Shown here in pieces: positions 13,808 through 21,999 of a stretch of DNA of 29,696 nucleotides. The DNA is from a virus, in the IMG/VR virus record IMGVR_UViG_3300008110_006519, positions 1 to 29,696 of that record; one strand, given 5' to 3'. The notes beneath the pieces were generated by a model. That model was given only the letters and a program-made list of their open reading frames with translations, made no database searches and was not told where the DNA came from. Position 1 is the stretch's first letter, and every line of letters starts with the position of its first letter. The translations under genes were made by a program, and so were the position numbers.

Positions 13808-16764
13808 ATTAATTCTTCCCACCCATCTTCAGCTAATTCATATATGTAATTTGGGTCAATACCTACGTTTTTCCAAAAGTCAACTTCACCTTGTTCCATC
13901 ATAATAAGGTCCTTCTCAATATCATCTTGATCACCATCATCAAATGGAATACCATTGATAAGGTCACATTGGTCTTTGGTGAAGAATGGTCTTTCTTCTG
14001 GATTCTTAACTAGAAGTGAGTCTCTAATTTCTTGTTTAAACACAACAAGTAGTGGTTCAACTCTTTTGTTAAAAGTTACAATTGCTCTTTGGATATTATA
14101 CTCACCTGTAAGTCCTGGATTACTTTCTAATTCTTGGGGGTCAATTCTATAACAATTAAGTTGTACAACAGAATCTGAACTAGCGGCTCTATATGCTACA
14201 TCTGTAGGTATACCGGTATTTGCTTCTTTGTTTGGTGAATCACTTCTCACCCAGTTATCATCTGACCAGGATTTTTCCCAACCATTATTTAATAAGAATT
14301 GTTCTTTATTTTTATAGTTTGACTTTTCATTGTTTGAAAAAAATAAACCTATCTGCTCTTCTGTCCATCCTTTCTTTGGTTTATTAACTTTCTGAACATC
14401 TCCGTGTGATGCTTTTGTTCCGTTGTTTACATAATAGATTACATCACCAAGACTCACATTTAGTTTTTCTTTAATTACAAGTTCCATATGAGCTTGTCTT
14501 GACATTAAACTACCAGCTTTAGTTTTTGTCATACTCCTTTTGATGTAGTCATCAATTGTTTGTTTGACCTTTGCTTTGTTTGCAATATCAATAAGAGGGA
14601 TTCTTTGATCAAATATCTTTTGTAAGTATTCATAATACCACTCAACAAATCCTTGACCATCACCACTAAGAAGTAATTTAATTCCTTTATCTAAAAATAC
14701 CTCAATATATTTTGGCATCTTCTTTGATTTAATTGTATTTCCGGTAAGTTTTACTTTACCTCCGTGTTCTAATGTTGCATAGTTTTTACGAGCAAGGTTA
14801 ATACAAGAATCCCAAGTACCGTCACAATCAAGACCCATTGTTCCTCTCATAAATCTATCGTTAAATTCTGCAACATCAGCATCATAACCATTGTAAACCT
14901 TTCCTTCTTTGACAAGCCAGTTTAATCCTCTACCGGTATAAACTCTATCGTCCACACCACCATCTGGTAATGAGAAGTTCATACCGTCCGTATCACAAAC
15001 AAGAGGGGTGTATCCCCTTTTGTTAAAGAATTTTAACATCTGTCTTAGGTATTGTCTACCGGTACAGGTAATCTGTTCCCCCATATCCATATCACCCCAA
15101 GGAAATACTTGTGGTGCTGAAAGAGCACCAAATAGTGAGTTGATAAAGATTTTAATCGGTAATTGTTTATTATCAAAAGATTTAGCTTTTTTACTATCAA
15201 TTGATTTATATTCTGACGCAAGATTCTTGTACATAATACGAGTATCTCTAAAGTAAGATAATAAACCCTTCATTACACCAGAAATGTCTGATTGAGGAAA
15301 CACATCGTGTGTTAATTGGATTGATGGGTAAAGGGAAGAGTAGTCAAGTTTAAGTACGTCTTTTGAATACCCGGTTTTAAGAAGTCTTGATAAACCACCA
15401 ACAAAGTTTCTTTTCTCTTTCTTTGCTGGAATCGCAAGTCCGTGTTTATAAGACCATGCAAGCATTACCATCTTCCAGATTGTTGCCGTACCCATTGTGG
15501 ATACTCTTTCGTATGTTGTTGGGAGAAGTGATGCAAGAAGAAAAGACCCTTGATTAAACTCAGCATCTACAAGTAGGGTTTCCTCAAGGTCATCGTCAAG
15601 ATACCTCTCAATAATATCATCACCGGTTGTTTTAATGTAGATGTCATTTCTTTTTTCACATACCTTATCCACTTTACTATCAACACCAACCTTTTTGTAT
15701 TTACCATTTTCGGTATTTAACCAATAATCTTCTTTATCGCGATACATTGAACCAATTTTGTCGTGGTCAACATATACACGATCTGGTGCTTCAGCGTTAA
15801 TAAATTTTGTAATATACTTAAGACCGGCCTCTTTAATTGACGAGTTAATTGCTTGTGCTCTACGGACCGAATGTAAAATATCAATAATATTATAACCCCA
15901 CATTTGGGTTTGTGTAAAACTCTCAACTTCGTTACCTAATTTAAGCATTGAGTCTTTTTGTGTGATTTTTCTTTCAGAGTGTAATGTCTTTGATATTTTT
16001 TTAATATCAAGATTTAAAATTTTACATCTTTCATAAATCCAATACCAGTCAAAGTTTGCTGAGTTATAACCAGAAATAATTGAAGGTTTTATTTCGTCAA
16101 TTATATTAAAGAACTCAACAAGTCCCTTTCTTTCCTCATCTTCATTTGTACACTCAATTACTTTCTGAAATCCCTTATTTGTTTTAAGACCAATCATAAA
16201 GATTCTACCATCTTTAGGCTCTAAAGATGTTGTCTCAAGGTCAAATACAAGTCTTGTAATGTCATTATAATCCTCAAATCCTTTAAACAATCTTTTTTCT
16301 TTTGAAACAAGAAACTGCTCAACCGGAGTTAACATTAAGAATTTATCTCTTACTTTTTCACCCCAGGGATCAATTCCACCATCTCTAAAAAATTGTGATA
16401 AAGCTCTATATCCTTTAAGTGATTTAACTAGGAATGTTAATCCATTCTCTAATTGTTCGTTCCCATCAGTACGAAGTTTTTCAATTACAATACCATACTT
16501 TGACATTGCTTCTTTTTGCATTGCTTTGGACCCCTGATAAAAGTTTAATCCTTTTAGGTCACCAACCCATGCAAATGCGATTAAACTATCTCTAACGATA
16601 GATTTACCTTTTCCCGGAACTTCTTTGATTTTATATATGTGATCCTTTTGATAGTCAAACTCAACTGAAACGATATGTTCTTCTGGATCATTTCCTTCTA
16701 GGAAGGATTTAATTTCTTCTGCTGTTATCATAATATATTTTTTGAGTGGTGTATTTTCTGTCAT
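13804..16764 (-). CDS. Family B DNA polymerase, T4 gp43-like
   Basis: A 986-residue replicative polymerase with proofreading. The 3'-5' exonuclease shows Exo I VFDLETTSL (D and E near residue 174), Exo II GYNSANFDW and the IIDILHSVRR region. Polymerase motif A is LDYSSLYPSI (about 475), motif B KIFINSLFGAL (about 535) and motif C VCDTDGMNF (about 590). All catalytic acids are present, so it should be active. T4 gp43 has 898 residues; the extra length is mainly in the exonuclease-palm region and C-terminal half. The ATG at 16764 follows a sigma70-like promoter by about 30 bases; a second Met at residue 12 is an alternative start. It lies away from other replication genes in this window. Transcription is probably early or middle and host-driven, unlike the TATTTATA genes around it. 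Confidence 0.96.
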   Translation of the reverse strand: MTENTPLKKYIMITAEEIKSFLEGNDPEEHIVSVEFDYQKDHIYKIKEVPGKGKSIVRDSLIAFAWVGDLKGLNFYQGSKAMQKEAMSKYGIVIEKLRTDGNEQLENGLTFLVKSLKGYRALSQFFRDGGIDPWGEKVRDKFLMLTPVEQFLVSKEKRLFKGFEDYNDITRLVFDLETTSLEPKDGRIFMIGLKTNKGFQKVIECTNEDEERKGLVEFFNIIDEIKPSIISGYNSANFDWYWIYERCKILNLDIKKISKTLHSERKITQKDSMLKLGNEVESFTQTQMWGYNIIDILHSVRRAQAINSSIKEAGLKYITKFINAEAPDRVYVDHDKIGSMYRDKEDYWLNTENGKYKKVGVDSKVDKVCEKRNDIYIKTTGDDIIERYLDDDLEETLLVDAEFNQGSFLLASLLPTTYERVSTMGTATIWKMVMLAWSYKHGLAIPAKKEKRNFVGGLSRLLKTGYSKDVLKLDYSSLYPSIQLTHDVFPQSDISGVMKGLLSYFRDTRIMYKNLASEYKSIDSKKAKSFDNKQLPIKIFINSLFGALSAPQVFPWGDMDMGEQITCTGRQYLRQMLKFFNKRGYTPLVCDTDGMNFSLPDGGVDDRVYTGRGLNWLVKEGKVYNGYDADVAEFNDRFMRGTMGLDCDGTWDSCINLARKNYATLEHGGKVKLTGNTIKSKKMPKYIEVFLDKGIKLLLSGDGQGFVEWYYEYLQKIFDQRIPLIDIANKAKVKQTIDDYIKRSMTKTKAGSLMSRQAHMELVIKEKLNVSLGDVIYYVNNGTKASHGDVQKVNKPKKGWTEEQIGLFFSNNEKSNYKNKEQFLLNNGWEKSWSDDNWVRSDSPNKEANTGIPTDVAYRAASSDSVVQLNCYRIDPQELESNPGLTGEYNIQRAIVTFNKRVEPLLVVFKQEIRDSLLVKNPEERPFFTKDQCDLINGIPFDDGDQDDIEKDLIMMEQGEVDFWKNVGIDPNYIYELAEDGWEELI

Positions 16765-16794
16765 ACTAACGATGACATTTACCTTACATCAATA

Positions 16795-16823
16795 AGTATA
16801 TTAGTAAATTTGTTTTTTGTCAA
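16795..16823 (-). promoter_or_regulatory. Sigma70-type promoter for DNA polymerase
   Basis: On the minus strand TTGACA (16823-16818) and TATACT (16800-16795) are separated by exactly 17 bases. The start site would lie near 16788, leaving a leader of about 24 bases before the ATG at 16764. The element follows the fibre terminator immediately. It is the only canonical sigma70 promoter I could find in the window. Confidence 0.7.
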
Positions 16824-16860
16824 ATAAAAAAAGAGGGTTTTTGTGACCCCCTTTTTTTTA
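16824..16860 (-). terminator. Rho-independent terminator of the fibre operon
   Basis: On the minus strand AAAAAAAAGGGGGTCA pairs with ACCCTCTTTTTTT-type sequence, a stem of about 12-13 bp with a 7-base loop. The one A-C mismatch in plus-strand terms becomes a G-U wobble in minus-strand RNA, which fixes the direction. The build is much like the sheath terminator at 3344-3373. Confidence 0.82.
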
Positions 16861-16874
16861 TCTTAAAAAATAAT

Positions 16875-19331
16875 TTAACTTGCAACATCTGTAATTAACA
16901 GTGTATCAGTTGAGTCGTAATATGATAGTCTAGGTTGAGCATCACTTCTTAAAAATATAGTACAATTATAGTTAGCATATACGTGAGTTGATAAACTAAA
17001 GTCTACAGAATTTAAACCAAATTTAACTTCGTTTAACTGAAAAGTGCTATTATTAATACTATTGGTACTGAAATCATTGGCAATTTGGTTATACCTAAAA
17101 TCACCCTGAATTGTATTGTTACTAAAACTAAATGCGATATTATTTTTATAAAAATTATATGACCCTAAATTTATTGAGTCACCAATCGTGTTGTTACCAA
17201 AATAATCACCAATAACATTGTCTTCATAATTACTATACAGTTGGTTATTATTAAAACCATTACCTATTTTATTACCCTGATTACTACCAAATGTTCTATT
17301 ATCATTATAACCATTTCCTATTGTATTTTTATAAAAATCATTATCTAATTTATTATTATTAAATTGATTTCCTATTTGGTTATTTTGAAAATCCCCACCA
17401 GTAATAATGTTATTACTAAAGTCATTACCAATATTATTTCTATAAAAAGAACCTATTGTTATTGTATTATCATAGAAATTATAATTTATTTCATTTCTTT
17501 GGAAATTAGCAGTTATATAGTTATTATAAAAATAATTACCAATTATGTTTTGATCAAAATCATCATCTGTTAGATTATTATAGAAATAATTACCTATAAT
17601 GTTCTCAGTACAATCATCATCAAATGTGTTATTAAAACAAGCATCCCCAAAAGTGTTATTTAAATACTCGCTAGTACCATAAAAGACATTATTAGACAAT
17701 ATAAATGGGTTGCTATCAATACTATATAGGTTAGCGTAATTACCAATGTAATTGTTCGCACATTGTCCTAGACTACCAAAAGTTAAATGTTCTTGATAAT
17801 TTTCCGTATCACCTGTTATATTAGATTGTTTAAAATTTAAAGACTTATAACTTACTTGGTTTGCTGGTAAATTTGATGTTATACTCGTGAAATTGATATC
17901 CAAAATGCTTAAAGTGTAATTAATATCCGAATAATCAATCAAAGATAAATAACTATTAACAACATTCTGAATTTGGCTATTGGTTGATTTAATACCACCA
18001 GCTAGCGCAAATAATAAGTAATGTATTTGTGTTACACCAGTTAAATTAGAAATGGTATCTAAATCATCCTCGGTTGACGTGTCAATATTATGTGTGATAG
18101 TCCCATCAATTGTATTAACGATGTATATATGAGTTACCGAAGGATCCTGTGCACCCCAAACTCTTTTACAATAAACTGAGAAATCACTACCACCATAAGT
18201 TAATGTATAATCAAATGTGTCGGCTTGACCATCACCATCTGAACCTAAATTACCGTCAATTTCAAAATCAGTAACACTAACATTATAAGCAGCCATCACA
18301 AATAATCCAGGGAAAGTATTGGTAAAATAGGAAGAACCTAACCCAAAATATAAATCACCATTCTGTGCTGAACCATCATAAACAAAATCACCAAAAGAAG
18401 CTGGGTCACTATTATTAACTGGTGGATCAGTCATTTGCGTGTGGGTATAAGGTATATCACTAAATAAATTAGTGTATATTCTATTTCCACCATCATACAT
18501 ATCATCCCCACCATCGTCAATGTCGTTGTTACCAACATCATTAAAATAATATAAACAACCATCAAGTAGTTGTTGATTTGAGAACATACGTTCACATCTG
18601 TACCCAATTGAGTCACTGAAATTATCGTAATTAAATCCAGCGACAACCATATCAGTTGGTGAGGTTATTTCTATAACTTCATATAATTTTGGGCTATTAT
18701 AATAAATTAATATAGTATTGCCCGTAATTAAATCACCAGTAAAATTAGTATTTAAACCCGTAACAATACCATTATTCATACCAATTATACGGCCAGCAAT
18801 AGTACCATCTTGAAAATAAGTTCTATATCTTTTAAACAATATTGTTCTATGATCGTAATCAGTTCTATTGCCAAGGTCATCAATTCTTTCAGTTATCCTA
18901 CCTTTCGCTGGATTACCAGTACTTTCAGTAACATCAAAAGAATAATCATATTTTATTTTATCATTAGGATATGTTGGCTGATATGCGTCCGGGGACAAAG
19001 TGTTATTTGATGTAGCTAAAACTAAAATAGGTTCAATTGTTGATGTGTGATATGTATTTGGTCCTGTGATTGAATTACCATTATAATCAAAATCAGGTTG
19101 GTCGTAACAAGTTTGGAAATCGGTAATTAAATAAAATGTACCTAAGTTTAAACTATTGCCTGAGATTAAATTAACCAATTCAGAGTAAGTAACTTCTGTA
19201 TAATTAGAATATGAAAATGCTGAAAATGGTAGGTTAAATGTTGTACCAAGATACTCAACAGGAAATAGTGTATTGTTACTAACTTCATTTAGTAATGGTA
19301 GTTCTGCTATTGTTTTACCAGTAATGCTCAT
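16875..19331 (-). CDS. Tail fibre/adhesin with Asn-rich beta-solenoid
   Basis: An 818-residue protein, probably a receptor-binding fibre. The N-terminal part (residues 1-120) starts with a short attachment segment (KTIAELPLLNEV) and a domain with LGTFYLITDFQTCYDQP, a type I know from fibre-like proteins of Bacteroidota and their phages. The middle (about 120-500) has Asp/Gly/Asn-rich globular domains. From about 520 to 780 there are roughly 24 units of 9-11 residues of the form x-I-G-N-x-F-x-N-N, which must form a beta-solenoid with Asn ladders. A short C-terminal domain (residues about 780-818) ends with DTLLITDVAS. It follows the 327-residue fibre gene by 22 bases and ends at a strong terminator. 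The Asn, Ser and Thr rich surface is a possible glycan acceptor. Function is inferred from repeats and position. Confidence 0.75.
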   Translation of the reverse strand: MSITGKTIAELPLLNEVSNNTLFPVEYLGTTFNLPFSAFSYSNYTEVTYSELVNLISGNSLNLGTFYLITDFQTCYDQPDFDYNGNSITGPNTYHTSTIEPILVLATSNNTLSPDAYQPTYPNDKIKYDYSFDVTESTGNPAKGRITERIDDLGNRTDYDHRTILFKRYRTYFQDGTIAGRIIGMNNGIVTGLNTNFTGDLITGNTILIYYNSPKLYEVIEITSPTDMVVAGFNYDNFSDSIGYRCERMFSNQQLLDGCLYYFNDVGNNDIDDGGDDMYDGGNRIYTNLFSDIPYTHTQMTDPPVNNSDPASFGDFVYDGSAQNGDLYFGLGSSYFTNTFPGLFVMAAYNVSVTDFEIDGNLGSDGDGQADTFDYTLTYGGSDFSVYCKRVWGAQDPSVTHIYIVNTIDGTITHNIDTSTEDDLDTISNLTGVTQIHYLLFALAGGIKSTNSQIQNVVNSYLSLIDYSDINYTLSILDINFTSITSNLPANQVSYKSLNFKQSNITGDTENYQEHLTFGSLGQCANNYIGNYANLYSIDSNPFILSNNVFYGTSEYLNNTFGDACFNNTFDDDCTENIIGNYFYNNLTDDDFDQNIIGNYFYNNYITANFQRNEINYNFYDNTITIGSFYRNNIGNDFSNNIITGGDFQNNQIGNQFNNNKLDNDFYKNTIGNGYNDNRTFGSNQGNKIGNGFNNNQLYSNYEDNVIGDYFGNNTIGDSINLGSYNFYKNNIAFSFSNNTIQGDFRYNQIANDFSTNSINNSTFQLNEVKFGLNSVDFSLSTHVYANYNCTIFLRSDAQPRLSYYDSTDTLLITDVAS
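16990..17780 (-). repeat. Asn-rich solenoid repeats
   Basis: About 24 tandem units of 27-33 bases encode x-I-G-N-x-F-x-N-N-type turns, for example IIGNYFYNN and KIGNGFNNN. Two unit types tend to alternate (IIGNYFYNN with LTDDDFDQN). The DNA is very rich in AAT/ATT triplets, yet the codons are diverged, so the repeat is old at protein level. Confidence 0.8.
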
Positions 19332-19353
19332 TTTAATTTTTTATTTTTTATGT

Positions 19354-20337
19354 TTATGTGTATTTTAAATATTCATTAACACCAATCTTTAAATATGTGT
19401 CTTGATCAACTAATATTGGATTTATTAACATTATTTGTGGGGTTGGTGAAGGTGTTGGTGTTGGTGTTGGGGTCGGTGAAGATGTGGGTGTTGGTGTGGG
19501 TGTTGGGTAATTTTCATAAACCTCAAAATATAAATTTGGTGGGTAAACCACAAAATCACCAAACGAATCTATTTTAGTTAATATGTTAAAATCTTCATTA
19601 ATTATTACTTCTGTATTACCAATAGTTTCCCCAATAGGAATTGTAACACCAGTCATTATTGTTATTGGACTTCCACTTGTTCCTAAATTATGAGTAAAAC
19701 TCATACTTATTTCCTCACCATATGTTTGATTTGATGTTAAGTTATAATTAATAACAATAGATCCTGGTGCTATATCAACATCTAATATAACCGTTAATGG
19801 TGTATTTGTAGTTGTCGTTGTTGTAACTGGTGCTTCTGTAGTCGTCGTTGTTGTAACTGGTGGACACGGTGGACAAGTAGGACAAGGTGTTGGCGTTGGT
19901 GGAATTGGTTTTTTTGTTGTTGCGCAACAAGGGAATCCAGTTTCATAACAACCATCTCCAGGTTCTAAGTCATCAGCAATAAAACTTTCTTGAACGTTTA
20001 TAAACAATTTTTCTCTAATTGGTAGAATTAACGTTCCATCGCTGGATATAAAAATAAATTGACCTTCAAATCTACCAACTTTTCTAGTATCAAACTTCCT
20101 AAATTGATAATAAACATAATATTCTGGTTCGGCATTTGGGTCAAGCATTGTCTTTGCAACAATGCCAGCTGGACGTGTGGTAATTTTTGGAACCCCAGTC
20201 TCAACATCAACCATAGAAAAAAATATGGCAGATTGTTCTATTAAATCCATCATATTATTATAATCGCTACGACCATCCTTTACGACTTGCATTTTAAGTA
20301 AAGGGAGTGAAGAGTTCTTTTTAATGAAAAATTCCAT
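19354..20337 (-). CDS. Baseplate/fibre adaptor-like protein with Pro/Thr linkers
   Basis: A 327-residue modular protein. Residues 1-125 form a beta-rich domain (FFIKKNSSLPLLKMQVVKDG, then FFSMVDVETGVPKI and GRFEGQFIFISSDG) with the layout of BppU-type baseplate N-terminal domains that attach receptor-binding proteins. A Cys/Pro/Thr linker follows at about 136-179, with PCPTCPPCPP and two TTTTTT runs. A beta-sandwich domain (about 180-275) resembles Calx-beta or Ig-like folds. A second linker of PTPTPTP type is at about 277-301. A short end (PILVDQDTYLKIGVNEYLKYT, shown in part) completes it. It precedes the solenoid fibre gene by 22 bases. A clear TATATTTATA element lies 13 bases before the ATG. 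I infer a flexible spacer between baseplate and fibre. Confidence 0.62.
   Translation of the reverse strand: MEFFIKKNSSLPLLKMQVVKDGRSDYNNMMDLIEQSAIFFSMVDVETGVPKITTRPAGIVAKTMLDPNAEPEYYVYYQFRKFDTRKVGRFEGQFIFISSDGTLILPIREKLFINVQESFIADDLEPGDGCYETGFPCCATTKKPIPPTPTPCPTCPPCPPVTTTTTTEAPVTTTTTTNTPLTVILDVDIAPGSIVINYNLTSNQTYGEEISMSFTHNLGTSGSPITIMTGVTIPIGETIGNTEVIINEDFNILTKIDSFGDFVVYPPNLYFEVYENYPTPTPTPTSSPTPTPTPTPSPTPQIMLINPILVDQDTYLKIGVNEYLKYT
19435..19510 (-). repeat. Thr-Pro dipeptide repeat
   Basis: GGTGTTGG-type tandem units encode an alternating Pro-Thr tract with two Ser-Pro breaks (residues about 277-301 of the adaptor-like protein). The same unit occurs in the sheath gene at 5758-5868. Confidence 0.75.
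19800..19930 (-). repeat. Thr-run and Cys-Pro linker
   Basis: Two near-identical copies of a GTAGTTGTCGTTGTTGTAAC-type unit encode T6 runs (residues about 136-179), next to a GGACACGGTGGACAAG stretch encoding CPTCPPCPP. The second T6 unit is an almost exact duplicate of the first, so it is a recent DNA duplication. Confidence 0.7.
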
Positions 20338-20350
20338 CTATAGTTTTTAC

Positions 20351-20361
20351 TATAAATATAT
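20351..20361 (-). promoter_or_regulatory. TATTTATA element before fibre operon
   Basis: In sense orientation it reads ATATATTTATAGTAAAAA, 13 bases before the ATG at 20337. It marks the start of the two-gene fibre unit that ends at the terminator at 16824-16860. Confidence 0.5.
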
Positions 20362-20364
20362 GAA

Positions 20365-21999
20365 TTAACATTCTTTTCTTAATTCTGCTGGATAAAAATC
20401 AAAACGATTATGTTCGGTTGGTGTTATAAGAAGAAGTCCAGGATTTAATTTACCTTTAACTAAATTTTGAAAGTTATGGGACATTAAAGTTTGTTCATAA
20501 GGATTGTCAAATTTTGTCTCAATATAACATTTGTAATTACCTTCTTTTGATAAGACAATTGGCCAATTAGAAAGATAGATTTCCCCACTAGCGTAGGGGA
20601 TACCATTTAATGATTTTATATTTTTAAATTCTAGACTTGGGGCGCTTGGATCATAACCAACAACTGGTAGATTTGGTTTTTCCGGCCAATGATTTTCTCT
20701 GAAACTTTGGGGTGTATTGTACCAAGCCCATTGTGTTGTGTGACTTCCGAAAAATTCAGTAAAATTTAATTTTAAAAAATCAAAATTTTCTTTTTTAATT
20801 ATTTGTAATGACGTACTATATAAATTTTTTACTTTTCTATTAAAACCATTTTTACAAACATCACAATCTTTAGTAACAAAAGCCATATCGTCCTCAAAGA
20901 AATAGTAATAACCCAAATCGTCTTGTTGATTAAAGTGTTCGGCAATAAATTGTCTACCACCGGTAATACCTATATTATCTTTTTTAATATGTTCAAAACC
21001 ATATTGTGAACAAAGATTTAAATATTCTTTTGTTGTTGTTAAATCCGTTGAGTTATCCAGTAAAAATTTTTTTGTTTTTGTTATAAAATCTATATCGTAC
21101 TCTAACATTGATTCAATTAAAGTTTCAAATTGTTTTGGTGAGTTAAACGTAATAACATATAGACCAACATCATTACCTTCTTTTTTTACTTTATTATTTT
21201 TAATATTTTCAAAAAACGTATATAATAAACCATCAGAATTAATAAGGTAATTATCAATTAAATTTGGGTGTAAATAACTCATAATCGTAAAGATACTTTC
21301 TTCTGTTCCCATTAAATTATTATTTAATGTATGTGTAAGTAAACTATAATATATTGTGTTTAAATCGCTAATATATTTTTTAGGACCACCAAAAAAACCA
21401 CCCCTACTTACATAGTTTGTTTTTGTTTTTGCATACTCACATAACTTATCGTATGAAAATCCGTGAACCTCTGTGTTTGCCTCATATGGAAAAGATATAA
21501 ATAAAAACTTATCGTATTTTTTATTTATTTTCTCAAGAACATTATCATTTGTGAAATATCCTGGACTTACTGTGTTTGAGATTCCAGCGTCAATCCAGAA
21601 TAGTTTTTCAGAATTAAATTTATCTAAAATTACAGCATCGTGCAGTAAAAACATTTTAGACATTACAATTGGATTATACATCTCAAGTTTTGCTTGTGTT
21701 GATTCTTTTAACCAACCAACTTGATTGTACCAATTTTCATTTGTTCTTATTTTTTGTATTTTGTCAAAAAATTCATTATTTCTAAACCAAGAAAGGTCCC
21801 GGATAATAAATTGTGTTTTTGACATATCCCTTCTTTCACTAACAAATTTATAAAGAGATTCGTCCCCAAAAATTATGAGATTACAATCAATTTTTAATAA
21901 ATCATCAAATTTATTTAAATAGTAATCAAAAGACCTATTCCATCCTTTTTCTAAATTACCCCTACCAATATCCCATAATCCGGTAACAAGTGTCATCAT
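20365..21999 (-). CDS. Two-domain glycosyltransferase (HtrL/YibB-like plus GT-A)
   Basis: A 544-residue fusion. The N-terminal half (1-265) matches the HtrL/YibB (WlaTC-like) family by pattern: TLVTGLWDIGRG at the start, LIIFGDESL, then KLEMYNPIVMSKMFLLHDA and LFWIDAGISNTV; members sit in LPS and capsule loci. The C-terminal half (about 275-544) begins LYVITFNSPKQFETLIESM and has a GT-A nucleotide-sugar fold with FFEDDMAF near residue 366 as the metal-binding acidic motif. The sugar and acceptor are not known. The start codons (ATGATGA) overlap the stop of the upstream GlcNAc-transferase-like gene, so the two are coupled. It ends 27 bases before the fibre operon. I infer a role in virion or host surface glycosylation. 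Confidence 0.7.
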   Translation of the reverse strand: MMTLVTGLWDIGRGNLEKGWNRSFDYYLNKFDDLLKIDCNLIIFGDESLYKFVSERRDMSKTQFIIRDLSWFRNNEFFDKIQKIRTNENWYNQVGWLKESTQAKLEMYNPIVMSKMFLLHDAVILDKFNSEKLFWIDAGISNTVSPGYFTNDNVLEKINKKYDKFLFISFPYEANTEVHGFSYDKLCEYAKTKTNYVSRGGFFGGPKKYISDLNTIYYSLLTHTLNNNLMGTEESIFTIMSYLHPNLIDNYLINSDGLLYTFFENIKNNKVKKEGNDVGLYVITFNSPKQFETLIESMLEYDIDFITKTKKFLLDNSTDLTTTKEYLNLCSQYGFEHIKKDNIGITGGRQFIAEHFNQQDDLGYYYFFEDDMAFVTKDCDVCKNGFNRKVKNLYSTSLQIIKKENFDFLKLNFTEFFGSHTTQWAWYNTPQSFRENHWPEKPNLPVVGYDPSAPSLEFKNIKSLNGIPYASGEIYLSNWPIVLSKEGNYKCYIETKFDNPYEQTLMSHNFQNLVKGKLNPGLLLITPTEHNRFDFYPAELRKEC

